Assembly (NCBI GenBank): GCA_002725175.2 | Contig: PBQX02000108.1 | Coordinates: 20,650 to 84,649 of the forward strand | From: CACKLF01 sp002725175 | GTDB lineage: Bacteria; Pseudomonadota; Alphaproteobacteria; Rhodobacterales; Rhodobacteraceae | Direction of reading: 5' to 3' | DNA: 64,000 bases | Shown here: one piece after another, positions 9,598 to 18,024 of the stretch | How positions within the stretch are numbered: the first letter of the stretch is position 1 | Layout of the letters: every line of letters begins with the position of its first letter | Translations under genes and position numbers: made by a program | Notes under the pieces: model-generated | The model's database searches: none | The model's input: the letters and a program-made list of their open reading frames with translations, nothing else | Told to the model about the DNA's origin: nothing

Positions 9598-10797
9598 ATG
9601 TCCGATGCATTTTTTGATTCAATTTGTAAACTAGTTGAAAAAAATGACACTATAATTTTATTCAAAGAAAAATACATGCTTATGAAACCATTTCTAGATT
9701 CTTTGAATATAAAAGATGTAAACCTTTATGATAAATGGTTAGAATCTGAAATAAAAAAATATTCGGATTGTAAAGTTGAATCACATATCCCATATATTTC
9801 ACGTTCTATGGCTAGAGATACTGAAGTACTCGGTGCAGTTGATAATGTAGAAATAATACTAGAATGGTTAAACAACATTCCACAACCAGAACAGAGAACT
9901 CCCGCGTGGTATGCATACCGAAGTAGCGTATTAACAGCTAGTAGTCTATCTCATATTTTTGATAAATCAACATCTGTTTCTTATTTAGAATATTTTGAAT
10001 CAAAAGTTACACAAAATAGCAAAATGATTAGAGGAAATGCTCTTTCACATGGTATACGACATGAACAAAATGCCCAATCAATATATGAAATTATTAATAA
10101 TTGCACAGTTAGTGAATATGGATGCATTAAACATAAAGAAATTGATTATATAGGAGCGTCTCCTGATGGTATTGTTACAAAAGCGGCAGACCCTAAAATG
10201 CTAGGAAGAATGCTCGAAATTAAATGTTTATTTAGCAGAAGGTTGACTGGTATTCCAAAATGGAATTATTGGGTTCAATGTCAACTTCAGATGGAAGTTT
10301 GCAATCTACCAATATGTGATTTCTTCGAATGTGTAATTAATGAAAAAAATACGATGACTGATTTTTACAACAAAATAAGAAATAATACTATGGACAACAA
10401 ATACTATGGTATTGTAATAGAATATGAATTTATTGATAATCCAGATAACATAAAATATATTTATTCACCAATTGGTTCAGATGAAGATACTTTAATGAAT
10501 TGGTACGATTCAGAAACGGATCAATTTGATAATTCTGATAAACAATTTATCAGAGCATTTTACTGGACACTAACAAAATATTCATCAACTACAATAAAAC
10601 GCGATAAAGAATGGTTCTCAATGATATCTCCAAATATTAAATTATTTTGGGATAATGTGTGTAATGCTAGAAAACAAATTAAAGAAGACCCAGCTTCTGC
10701 GGAAACTATATTAAAACTTGAGAATAGACCTGTAAAAAAAATACGTAAGAAACTTTTAAACATTGAAAATAACGATGTTTGTATATGTGACGATTAA
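9598..10797 (+). CDS. YqaJ-type viral recombinase/exonuclease
   Basis: The 399-residue protein has the PD-(D/E)XK core of the lambda-exonuclease/YqaJ family: TPAWYAYRSSVLTASS, then GIRHEQNAQSIYE, GASPDGIV (catalytic Asp), LEIKC (ExK) and YWVQCQLQMEV. These enzymes degrade one strand of double-stranded DNA ends and feed recombination or replication. The family is widespread in Imitervirales. The N-terminal 100 residues and C-terminal 120 residues extend beyond the nuclease core. All expected catalytic residues are visible, so activity is likely. Confidence 0.88.
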   Translation: MSDAFFDSICKLVEKNDTIILFKEKYMLMKPFLDSLNIKDVNLYDKWLESEIKKYSDCKVESHIPYISRSMARDTEVLGAVDNVEIILEWLNNIPQPEQRTPAWYAYRSSVLTASSLSHIFDKSTSVSYLEYFESKVTQNSKMIRGNALSHGIRHEQNAQSIYEIINNCTVSEYGCIKHKEIDYIGASPDGIVTKAADPKMLGRMLEIKCLFSRRLTGIPKWNYWVQCQLQMEVCNLPICDFFECVINEKNTMTDFYNKIRNNTMDNKYYGIVIEYEFIDNPDNIKYIYSPIGSDEDTLMNWYDSETDQFDNSDKQFIRAFYWTLTKYSSTTIKRDKEWFSMISPNIKLFWDNVCNARKQIKEDPASAETILKLENRPVKKIRKKLLNIENNDVCICDD

Positions 10798-10835
10798 AAG
10801 ATATATATAAGATTAAATCACGAGTTTATATTAAA

Positions 10836-11396
10836 ATGTTTCGTCATCGTCATATATATTTTTTATTTTTACTAATCAAATCGAATTGTTTGGTTCCGCA
10901 TAGGCATAGACATAGCTTCCCGCGAGACGCCACAGATGTATGCATCGACACAGGTGAATTTGCCGTGGGTGATGGTGGTATACTGTTTAAAGATGAAATA
11001 GTGGGAGAAGGAAATTCAGTATCAAAGGGTGATGAACTTCAAGTGCACTATAAAGGTTGGTTTTATGAACCGGGAAGTGATAGCGGTATTAAATTTGATG
11101 ATTCTAGACAACGTGATAATAAACATGGATTATTTTTCGAGTATGATATTTCGCCAGTTATAATTGGTTGGAAATTTGGTTTAAAAACAATGAAAGAAGG
11201 AGGGAAAAGAACTATTCTAATACCACCCGCGCTTGGATACGGAGACAAAGATGCACATTCCAATGGAAGACCTTCGATACCAGCAAATTCGGAACTACGT
11301 TTCGAAATAGAATTAATAACTGTTAATAATGACCCTATTAGGAAATTTAGACGCGCGTTATATAATTTTCTCTTTCCATATGGACGCAATTTGTAA
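10836..11396 (+). CDS. FKBP-type peptidyl-prolyl isomerase with signal peptide
   Basis: Residues 55-165 match FKBP isomerases: GDELQVHYKGWFYE, FEYDISPVIIGWKFGLKTM, GGKRTILIPPALGYGD and IPANSELRFEIELI. The enzyme would catalyse proline isomerisation during folding. A hydrophobic N-terminus (HIYFLFLLIKSNC) followed by a His/Arg-rich stretch suggests a signal peptide, and so secretion or, in an alga with a secondary plastid, plastid-lumen import. The chain is somewhat longer than a minimal FKBP because of these ends. Viral FKBPs are uncommon; host acquisition is likely. Confidence 0.88.
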   Translation: MFRHRHIYFLFLLIKSNCLVPHRHRHSFPRDATDVCIDTGEFAVGDGGILFKDEIVGEGNSVSKGDELQVHYKGWFYEPGSDSGIKFDDSRQRDNKHGLFFEYDISPVIIGWKFGLKTMKEGGKRTILIPPALGYGDKDAHSNGRPSIPANSELRFEIELITVNNDPIRKFRRALYNFLFPYGRNL

Positions 11397-11402
11397 AATT
11401 GA
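11395..11402 (+). promoter_or_regulatory. Mimivirus-like early promoter motif AAAATTGA
   Basis: AAAATTGA is the early promoter element described for mimivirus and its relatives. Here it begins inside the FKBP stop codon and lies 46 bp before the ATG at 11449, a typical distance. It is the only clearly placed copy I found upstream of a start in this window, so chance is possible. Confidence 0.45.
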
Positions 11403-11448
11403 AGAAGGTGTATTTTGTGGATTTAAAATAAAACATTAGTTTATAACA

Positions 11449-11844
11449 ATGGAACAATTGAAAGGTATTCATACTTCAACACCTCTAAGTAGAGCTTTTT
11501 TCAGCGAACAGAATATATCAGCATTACATACTAATATTCGTTACCAAGTGTGGTTAAAAACAAACAAACAACATGTAATTGGAACTCAAAGTAATGAAGA
11601 GTTAGTTTTGATAATGCGCTCTATGTACTTACAATATAGTCAAAATCAACCTAAGAATATTTTAAATCAGGTTAAGGAACTTAATAATAAGGTATTGGAT
11701 TATTCTACCCAAAAAATTATGACTGGTTTAAAACAACATTTAGATTATGTAAAACATATTAACAATGACCGGGAAATTTTGCCTCATTCAGTAAACATAT
11801 CTAATAAAGGTTCAAAACAATTAATGACAAATATATGGTTTTAA
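11449..11844 (+). CDS. Conserved-looking viral protein of unknown function
   Basis: The 131-residue protein contains SRAFFSEQNISALHTNIRYQ, which I associate with a small family conserved in algal giant viruses (possibly the DUF5761 group; from memory, not checked). The rest is helical, including LVLIMRSMYLQY and ILNQVKELNNKVLDY. It has no membrane segment. The early-promoter-like motif upstream suggests expression early in infection. Virion association of the family is possible but unproven here. Confidence 0.6.
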   Translation: MEQLKGIHTSTPLSRAFFSEQNISALHTNIRYQVWLKTNKQHVIGTQSNEELVLIMRSMYLQYSQNQPKNILNQVKELNNKVLDYSTQKIMTGLKQHLDYVKHINNDREILPHSVNISNKGSKQLMTNIWF

Positions 11845-11889
11845 GACCCTTACCTTGAGGGATACGCATGCACAAAAAAAATAAATTTT

Positions 11890-12282
11890 ATGTTAATGGA
11901 TTTGAATAGTATTATGTTAAGAAATATTAAGATAATTGATATAGGATTATTAGGTATATACTATTTTGTTGGTTCTATTATATTTATAAGTATATTTAAC
12001 AAATTTTTTAGAACGTTGTTTAAAACAGATAAATATCCAGTCGAAAAGGTATCTACAAAAACACTATTTTTACAAGCATGTTTACAGGCTGGTTCCATTT
12101 CAATAATATCATTCTATTTAAGACATTTTGTACGTAGTATACCATATGTATTCAATGGCATGTATGGTTATGACCATACCAGAACAAAGGAAATTAATGG
12201 TGGCGTTGTAATCGCATTTGCAATGATTACAGTATTCAGTGATTTTAAGGAAAGAGCACTTGAATTAACAAAAAGATTATAA
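11890..12282 (+). CDS. Multi-pass membrane protein, unknown
   Basis: The 130-residue protein has at least two hydrophobic segments (IGLLGIYYFVGSIIFISIF and about residues 60-80, then VVIAFAMITVF). It starts at ATG 11890 or the in-frame ATG six bases on. A charged loop (YDHTRTKEINGG) lies before the last helix. No family is recognised. Topology and location in a run of small structural-type genes suggest a virion or host membrane protein. Confidence 0.55.
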   Translation: MLMDLNSIMLRNIKIIDIGLLGIYYFVGSIIFISIFNKFFRTLFKTDKYPVEKVSTKTLFLQACLQAGSISIISFYLRHFVRSIPYVFNGMYGYDHTRTKEINGGVVIAFAMITVFSDFKERALELTKRL

Positions 12283-12329
12283 GTTATATGTGCGCCGTAG
12301 ATAGCGGGAAAATATTATAAAATCATAAC

Positions 12330-12743
12330 ATGAGTTCTGATTTAACATGGAGTAATTGTGAATATGGTCTTGCAGGTTCTCTGACGACGCCGACGGCGAC
12401 GCGACCTATGAACGGTGCACTCGCAGACTACATATCATATAGTCTTTTTTCTATGTATAGCGCCACTGCGACTATAGTATTTTCTATGTATAATGAAATA
12501 TTACCGACCATGGCGGCCGCCGCGAGCAGCGGCGCCTGTGGATATTACATATTTAAAACAAAACACCAAGGCAGCGCCCTGGGAGCACAATGCGCGCCAC
12601 AAAACATGTTTTGCTGCATTATTATTTTTTTACCTCTATATAACTCTAGTATTATTCAAACATGTTTGAATATCATTTCATATACAATCGGCACACGCGT
12701 CGCAGTCGCTCATGCCAAAGACTTGAAAATTTTATATAACTAA
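12330..12743 (+). CDS. Small membrane protein with GC-rich inserts, unknown
   Basis: The 137-residue protein has hydrophobic stretches (SYSLFSMYSATATIVFSMY and CCIIIFLPLYNSSIIQ). Four GC-rich patches interrupt the AT-rich coding sequence (about 12388-12412, 12510-12540, 12570-12600 and 12690-12715). They encode TPTATRP, MAAAASSGACG, GSALGAQCAP and GTRVAVAHA. The patches look inserted without breaking the frame. The function is unknown. Confidence 0.55.
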   Translation: MSSDLTWSNCEYGLAGSLTTPTATRPMNGALADYISYSLFSMYSATATIVFSMYNEILPTMAAAASSGACGYYIFKTKHQGSALGAQCAPQNMFCCIIIFLPLYNSSIIQTCLNIISYTIGTRVAVAHAKDLKILYN

Positions 12744-12748
12744 TTATT

Positions 12749-13042
12749 ATGCAAGCTTCGGAATTAGTTAATCGTATCAAAAATAAAACCGAAAATACTA
12801 ATAGATTAGATGATATTACTAAAACACTAATATCTCTTAAAAAAGAACAAGCGGAGCTTAAGGAACTTCTCCGCAGAACCTTTGAGACACAATCACGACA
12901 GATTAAAGAATTGTATTCTTTATATCACAAAATAGATGATGCTTACTGTTCTGGGTTGGCAACCTGTGACGTGGAAAATGATGAATATAACGTTAATGTT
13001 TGCTCCGAAACAGAACCAAATGATATTTTTCCAATAAATTAA
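12749..13042 (+). CDS. Small coiled-coil protein, unknown
   Basis: The 97-residue product is charged and helical: RLDDITKTLISLKKEQAELK followed by ELLRRTFETQSRQIKELYSL gives heptad-like spacing over residues 18-70. The C-terminus is acidic. It starts 5 bp after the previous gene. No family is recognised. A structural or adaptor role is only a guess. Confidence 0.5.
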   Translation: MQASELVNRIKNKTENTNRLDDITKTLISLKKEQAELKELLRRTFETQSRQIKELYSLYHKIDDAYCSGLATCDVENDEYNVNVCSETEPNDIFPIN

Positions 13043-13104
13043 TTATTATTTTATAAATTTAAAAAATAAAAAAAATGAATGCTAAATAATTATAAAAAAT
13101 TAAA

Positions 13105-14352
13105 ATGGTTTATTTACATGGAAGAAAATGGAGAGCTCAATGGTATGAAAACGGAAAACGTAGTTATAAATTCTTTATTAATAAACAAGACGCAATAAAA
13201 TGTGAAAATGAAAATAGAGCAAAAAACAAAGAAAGGAGGAAAAAGGAAAAAGAAAGCAAAACAATTCAACAAAGAAGAGCTGAAGGTTTATTAAGAGGCG
13301 GTCACAATAGTGAATGTGAAAGCAAAGCGATTTGTGAATTAGTAAAATTATTAGAAAACAATTGGAATATTAAACTCATACGCGATGGGGCTCATAATGA
13401 TATTGCTATTCAAAGAAAAAATAGTTGTACAAATAATTTATATTATGGAATCCAAATTAAATCATGTTGTAAGCAAGCAGCAGATAGTAGTAATAGAATA
13501 TTAAGAGCACAATTTAATAAAGTTAACCATTATCCAAATTCTCTTTTGATTTGTATTTGTTTACAACCATTAAAGATTTGGCTCTTTCATGGAAAAAACT
13601 TGTTAAAAAATTCACCTACATTACAAGAATCTCAAAAATCTTATTTCAAAAAGGCGCTATGTTATGATGAAAATGAAAATATTAACAATTTAGAAACATT
13701 TTTAACAAATTATTTGGAAAAATATGAAACACAACATCTTGATTATTATAATTTACAATTAGACACTCCTAAGTTTCTAGAAGATTACGCAAATCGTTTA
13801 TATAAAGCTAATAAAAATCTACCTATTGAATCTGTAACAAGAGGATTTAATGAAATTGAAAATTCTTGTAAAGATTATAATGATCCAAATGGTTTAAGAA
13901 TTCAAGAAAAGATTTGTTTTGTTGTAAAGAATAACACTGGATTTGAAATAAATTTACAAAAAAATAATGGTAGAAATCTAGAAGGCAAGAGCACTAGTGG
14001 ACCATATAATGAAAATGATTTTGATATATTAAGAGTGCATTTGTTATGTAAAGTTGATGATTTAGACAAAGTTAGTTTCAAAAGAGAGAATTATAACATA
14101 AAATATAATGGAAAAGATTATGATTTAGCCATACAAGATATTAAGTCTTGTAAGCTATTTGGGCATTGGGATATTCCAATGCATAAACTAATAAGTGAAA
14201 ATTATGTTTCAACAGAGAATCAAGAAGGAAAACAATCTTTAATTGCATATTTACCTGAAGAAGTTGCTAATTCCATTAATCATGAATTACCAAAAAGAAT
14301 TAGAAAAAGAACTTCACTTTGGACTAGAGAAGATTTTCATAAAGTTTACTAA
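13105..14352 (+). CDS. AP2-like DNA-binding/PD-(D/E)XK nuclease, possible selfish element
   Basis: The 415-residue protein starts with an AP2/integrase-like DNA-binding module (GRKWRAQWYENGKRSYKFF, residues 6-24, continuing to about 45) and a very basic helix. It then has a nuclease-like core: GGHNSECESKAICE, HNDIAI (D99) and YGIQIKS (Q117, K119), the D...QxK variant of PD-(D/E)XK. AP2-like modules coupled to nucleases are typical of homing-type mobile endonucleases. The DNA is very AT-rich and free of the GC patches found in its neighbours. The C-terminal 200 residues are unassigned. A role in defence or genome maintenance is also possible. Confidence 0.55.
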   Translation: MVYLHGRKWRAQWYENGKRSYKFFINKQDAIKCENENRAKNKERRKKEKESKTIQQRRAEGLLRGGHNSECESKAICELVKLLENNWNIKLIRDGAHNDIAIQRKNSCTNNLYYGIQIKSCCKQAADSSNRILRAQFNKVNHYPNSLLICICLQPLKIWLFHGKNLLKNSPTLQESQKSYFKKALCYDENENINNLETFLTNYLEKYETQHLDYYNLQLDTPKFLEDYANRLYKANKNLPIESVTRGFNEIENSCKDYNDPNGLRIQEKICFVVKNNTGFEINLQKNNGRNLEGKSTSGPYNENDFDILRVHLLCKVDDLDKVSFKRENYNIKYNGKDYDLAIQDIKSCKLFGHWDIPMHKLISENYVSTENQEGKQSLIAYLPEEVANSINHELPKRIRKRTSLWTREDFHKVY

Positions 14353-14354
14353 AT

Positions 14355-15149
14355 TTATTTAAGAGACCGTAGCAATGCCAATATTGCTGCAGAAATAACA
14401 ATTATGCGCGCAAAAGCGACTGATGGCACCTCGGCGCTCGGTACGGAATTAAAATTTTCCCTTAGCTGCAGTGGTCCAGGTAGCCGAGCCCTTTTTATTT
14501 TGGGATTATAATTACGAACTTTTCTATTCAATTCATCATTTGTTGTTTCCGTCATTGTATTAAAACTGCTCGTGCATTTAGATTCCCATTTCCAAGTCTG
14601 ATTTTCTTTATCTGTATTATATATTTGAGATCCAATTGGTAATGTCATCTCTTTACAACTATCACTTCCAAGATTACCATTCCCAGATGCAGCAATTGTC
14701 AATTCTATAGGATTGAAATCATATATATCCTCAACTAAACCAGGAACCAGACCTCGGCCTTCCGTTAGTCCAGTCAAATTGCACCCAGTTGCGTTATAAA
14801 AACTCAAGTTTAAAGGAGGTATTGTTCCAGTTGGTATATTTCTAACATATACATATCTATCTTTATCTTTACAGATTGCAGATGATGATTCGGAATCACA
14901 TTTCTTATTTGTGTTAATGAAATAATTAGCACCTAGTGATCGGTCCTTTCCATTTTTCATTTCTACACCACTTCCCATGTATCCAAGACTGTATTCAATT
15001 CCATCATAAATATTATTACGTATTTCTTTCGAAGGCTTTTTTACATTTTCCGGATATTGAATTAATTTAGCCGGCTTTACATCATAACTATTTCTTACAT
15101 TTTTTGGATGAAGAAGTAGGGTATCTGAACTCAAATTATTATTACTCAT
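14355..15149 (-). CDS. C-terminally anchored virion-type protein, unknown
   Basis: This 264-residue protein is mostly soluble with a single hydrophobic helix at the end (FARIIVISAAILALLRSL). The body contains several cysteines (for example CDSESSSAIC and GCNLTGLTEGRG) that could form disulfides, as in proteins of the viral entry or membrane-maturation type. It lies 2 bp from the convergent nuclease gene. I do not recognise it as one of the named entry-fusion subunits. Confidence 0.55.
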   Translation of the reverse strand: MSNNNLSSDTLLLHPKNVRNSYDVKPAKLIQYPENVKKPSKEIRNNIYDGIEYSLGYMGSGVEMKNGKDRSLGANYFINTNKKCDSESSSAICKDKDRYVYVRNIPTGTIPPLNLSFYNATGCNLTGLTEGRGLVPGLVEDIYDFNPIELTIAASGNGNLGSDSCKEMTLPIGSQIYNTDKENQTWKWESKCTSSFNTMTETTNDELNRKVRNYNPKIKRARLPGPLQLRENFNSVPSAEVPSVAFARIIVISAAILALLRSLK

Positions 15150-15183
15150 AATTTAACAAAATATTTTTATTAAATATATTTAT

Positions 15184-17331
15184 TTATGGCGTGGACCAAG
15201 CGTCTTCCCATACATTTTTCTTTCCGGGTACGGTTTGGTAATGCGTGGCGGTGGCGGGCTGGTCCGCGGCCTTTGATGAATTGCGCTTCGCAACAGTATC
15301 TTGCTCCTCATGAGTCAAAACCCATTCTAGTATAAAGTTTAGTTTGGTGTCGTAAAAATCATAGCCCACCCCTTCGGTTGTAACAACATCTCCTGTCTCT
15401 GTACTTGTACTACCCTCAATAGTAAGAGCATTTAGACCATCTGGTGTAACTTCCGCTAGCGATTTTTGTTGGAAAAATATATCAATTGTATAATAAACCA
15501 TCATTTTATCATATCTGACAAACGGTATATATTCTAGCTCTTGTTGTGGCGCGGCGTCGGTTGCGGGATTCGCGCCTTCGCCTTGCGCTGTTCTAAAATT
15601 CCAATATTTAATTTCGTCATCTAATGTTTGACCATCTACCCTATTGTTTACCGGATCCTCGCCAGCGCCGAGTGGCGCGGGTGGATACCACTCACTTGGT
15701 GTAGTTACTACTTTCGCGACGCCGTTTTCCGCGCCAGTCCAATCACCCGATACATCTACTTTCCCGTGCTCTTCATCAACATCAATAGCGCGTCGTCCTC
15801 TTTTATAACCATTAAAAGCTAATAAAGTTTTGTGTAAAACATCATTTGGAATAGTGAATGTACGATCTTTGCCACTACCTTCTACAACTGCACTATACTC
15901 GTATAGTGGTTCATACTTGTTCGACGGATCGTACTGGGAGTCGGTCGTCTCTACTCCGGACGCATCTAAGTATAACTGGCGTCCGTCGGCATCACGTTTG
16001 AAATCGGAAATGGTACCAAAGTTAGGATCAGTTAAACGAAGAAATTCACGACGGAGGTCAAATTCGCGTTTTGTCTCATCAGCAACGACTGAACCGGCGT
16101 ACGCATCTGCGTTCAAATCCGCCGCCGCGCCCAGCTGATCAGTAATCCACGTCTTGAAAGTTTGGCTTGAAAGTACACCAGTAGGATAATTTTCGGAGGT
16201 GTTCCCTTGTTGCAGCATGATGCCGTCAGAAGAATTCACCACTTCCGAATCCTCAATATTAACAAAGAACAGGCCACTTTCTCTTTCTTCTGCAGATGAA
16301 AAATCAACATTCTTCAGTTCAAGATCAGCATCATCCGTACCAGTATTAAATATCTTTTTAACCATTGAACAAAATATAATTCCTTGTAATAAATCTCTAG
16401 TCCCTCTTTTACGGCGCTGATCAAACGCTTCGGGTGTTTGATTTTTGTCAAAATTCTTTATATCGCGTGTAATGTTTACATGCATAATGGAATTTGATTG
16501 CGTTAGAAGTGGATTAGGATCCGAGGTCTCCACGATGGAGCCGAGTTCGCGTTTAACGCCTGATATACCAGTTATGGGTACATATGGCATAATCTCTCCA
16601 TTTTCATCTGTAGCGAGATGATCTTCTGACCTAGTCTGGCCGGCCCCGATGGCATCACTGTACAAAAGATCACCCGAAGCGTCGGTAGTCATATAAGTTA
16701 CATCTTCAGTAAACTTCGGTTCTGTTAAGAACTCGTATTTGCCGGCCCCGCTCTCCGAAGGCGGGTTAGGGTGTACGTAGGTGGTGCCGTCGACACTCGA
16801 GCCGCCCCAACGAGGATCAACAAAATCATATCCACGATCATCGATGGCACTAAGTTGCATTTCACCGCGGAATGCGTGATATAACCCTGCATTGTCCATG
16901 GCTAATGCGGGATCGGTGGCCGGAGCGCCCCCGGCGGCGGCGGTATTATTGTAGAAATTCGCCGGATCAGGTCCTACCTCGAGTTGGCTAACGTTATTTT
17001 CCGGAGCGCTAGAGTAGCCCGCCGGGAAGCTGCCGTCATAATTACCATGTCCGGCGGGGTCGGGGTTCTCAACCGGCGCTAAAGTGTCGTCGATGCCGGT
17101 GGACGCGGTCCCGCGGCTAGTGGCCCAACTGTCTACAAAGCAAACTCCTTGTAACTGTTTGGTGAAACGTTCTCCATCACGATCGACTGTAATATTTAAA
17201 TTTTGCATACTACCAGCATCTAAAATGGCAAAGTCAGCTGACTTGAAAACACCAGTTCCGGGTGCAAAATCTATTTTTTCAAAGTTAACATCGTCTAATT
17301 CAACTACTGTTGGATTTAAATAATTAGGCAT
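15184..17331 (-). CDS. Large unknown protein, probable virion component
   Basis: The 715-residue product has no membrane segment or familiar domain. It is rich in Asp, Gly, Ala and Thr, and opens with a beta-type region (NYLNPTVVELDDVNFEKIDF). A conserved-looking central segment reads RRKRGTRDLLQGIIFCSMVK. GC-rich blocks (about 15540-15575, 15655-15690, 16105-16135, 16735-16815, 16910-16950 and 17045-17125) encode Ala/Gly/Pro/Asp-rich loops. Size and the neighbouring virion-type gene suggest a structural protein; this is inference. Confidence 0.5.
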   Translation of the reverse strand: MPNYLNPTVVELDDVNFEKIDFAPGTGVFKSADFAILDAGSMQNLNITVDRDGERFTKQLQGVCFVDSWATSRGTASTGIDDTLAPVENPDPAGHGNYDGSFPAGYSSAPENNVSQLEVGPDPANFYNNTAAAGGAPATDPALAMDNAGLYHAFRGEMQLSAIDDRGYDFVDPRWGGSSVDGTTYVHPNPPSESGAGKYEFLTEPKFTEDVTYMTTDASGDLLYSDAIGAGQTRSEDHLATDENGEIMPYVPITGISGVKRELGSIVETSDPNPLLTQSNSIMHVNITRDIKNFDKNQTPEAFDQRRKRGTRDLLQGIIFCSMVKKIFNTGTDDADLELKNVDFSSAEERESGLFFVNIEDSEVVNSSDGIMLQQGNTSENYPTGVLSSQTFKTWITDQLGAAADLNADAYAGSVVADETKREFDLRREFLRLTDPNFGTISDFKRDADGRQLYLDASGVETTDSQYDPSNKYEPLYEYSAVVEGSGKDRTFTIPNDVLHKTLLAFNGYKRGRRAIDVDEEHGKVDVSGDWTGAENGVAKVVTTPSEWYPPAPLGAGEDPVNNRVDGQTLDDEIKYWNFRTAQGEGANPATDAAPQQELEYIPFVRYDKMMVYYTIDIFFQQKSLAEVTPDGLNALTIEGSTSTETGDVVTTEGVGYDFYDTKLNFILEWVLTHEEQDTVAKRNSSKAADQPATATHYQTVPGKKNVWEDAWSTP

Positions 17332-17434
17332 GTGTATGACATTTTCGACTATTTACTGTGAGACATTAGTTTTAATTAGTGCAAATTTAATATATCAGTA
17401 TTAACTCCAAATCTTGAAAATAGAATACTTGTAC

Positions 17435-17977
17435 CTAAGCTGCGACAGCCGCTGCTGCAGAAACAGTTGCTGCAGAAGCAGTTGCTGTTAATTTACATAA
17501 ATCGTTATCCCCAGTTACAGTCGCGTTTGGTGATGCTAATACAGGGAAATCGTTTGCTGTCGGTAATGGCGGTGGCGCTGGTGGTGAACTTTCTTCCGCC
17601 GCCGCATCGGCGCCATTTGCACCTGAACGCGAGCGCGGTCGCTTTCGCTGTCTACGTTCATATGGTTTTGGATTTTCACATTTCAAAGAATTACCATTAC
17701 CAGTCACCTCAATCGCTTGATATTTGTGCTTTGAAGTTGATAGAAATAATATTTTAAAAACCACCATCTCATCTTGCTGAAGAAATTTATAAACTTGTTT
17801 TTCAGTTGTAATACCTGTGTGGTGAATAAATATATCTTCATTTACAAGCGTTTCTGGTAAATCAGATGGAGCATCATCTGGTTTTTTATCCGCATCTTTT
17901 GTAACTGTTATGAATCCGTAGCCCGCCTTATTAGAAAACCATTTTACCTTTCCTTGATAACAGGTAGATAAATCCAT
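17435..17977 (-). CDS. Cold-shock domain nucleic-acid-binding protein
   Basis: Residues 8-95 form a cold-shock domain: GKVKWFSNKAGYGFITV (RNP1-like) and EDIFIHHTGI (RNP2-like), with a longer than usual loop between them. A basic RS/RK-rich segment (RRQRKRPRSRSG) and an Ala/Pro-rich tail follow, partly coded by GC-rich DNA. Such proteins bind single-stranded RNA or DNA and can act as RNA chaperones. A second cold-shock protein lies at 46526. Confidence 0.85.
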   Translation of the reverse strand: MDLSTCYQGKVKWFSNKAGYGFITVTKDADKKPDDAPSDLPETLVNEDIFIHHTGITTEKQVYKFLQQDEMVVFKILFLSTSKHKYQAIEVTGNGNSLKCENPKPYERRQRKRPRSRSGANGADAAAEESSPPAPPPLPTANDFPVLASPNATVTGDNDLCKLTATASAATVSAAAAVAA

Positions 17978-18024
17978 AGAATAACTAGATTATCATAATT
18001 TATTCTTAAATAATAACGCAATAA

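Noticed and set aside
11861..11871. 11-mer GATACGCATGC shared in inverted orientation with 32386-32396, both just after stop codons
   Set aside because: Two copies of an 11-mer are expected by chance in 64 kb and no longer match surrounds them.
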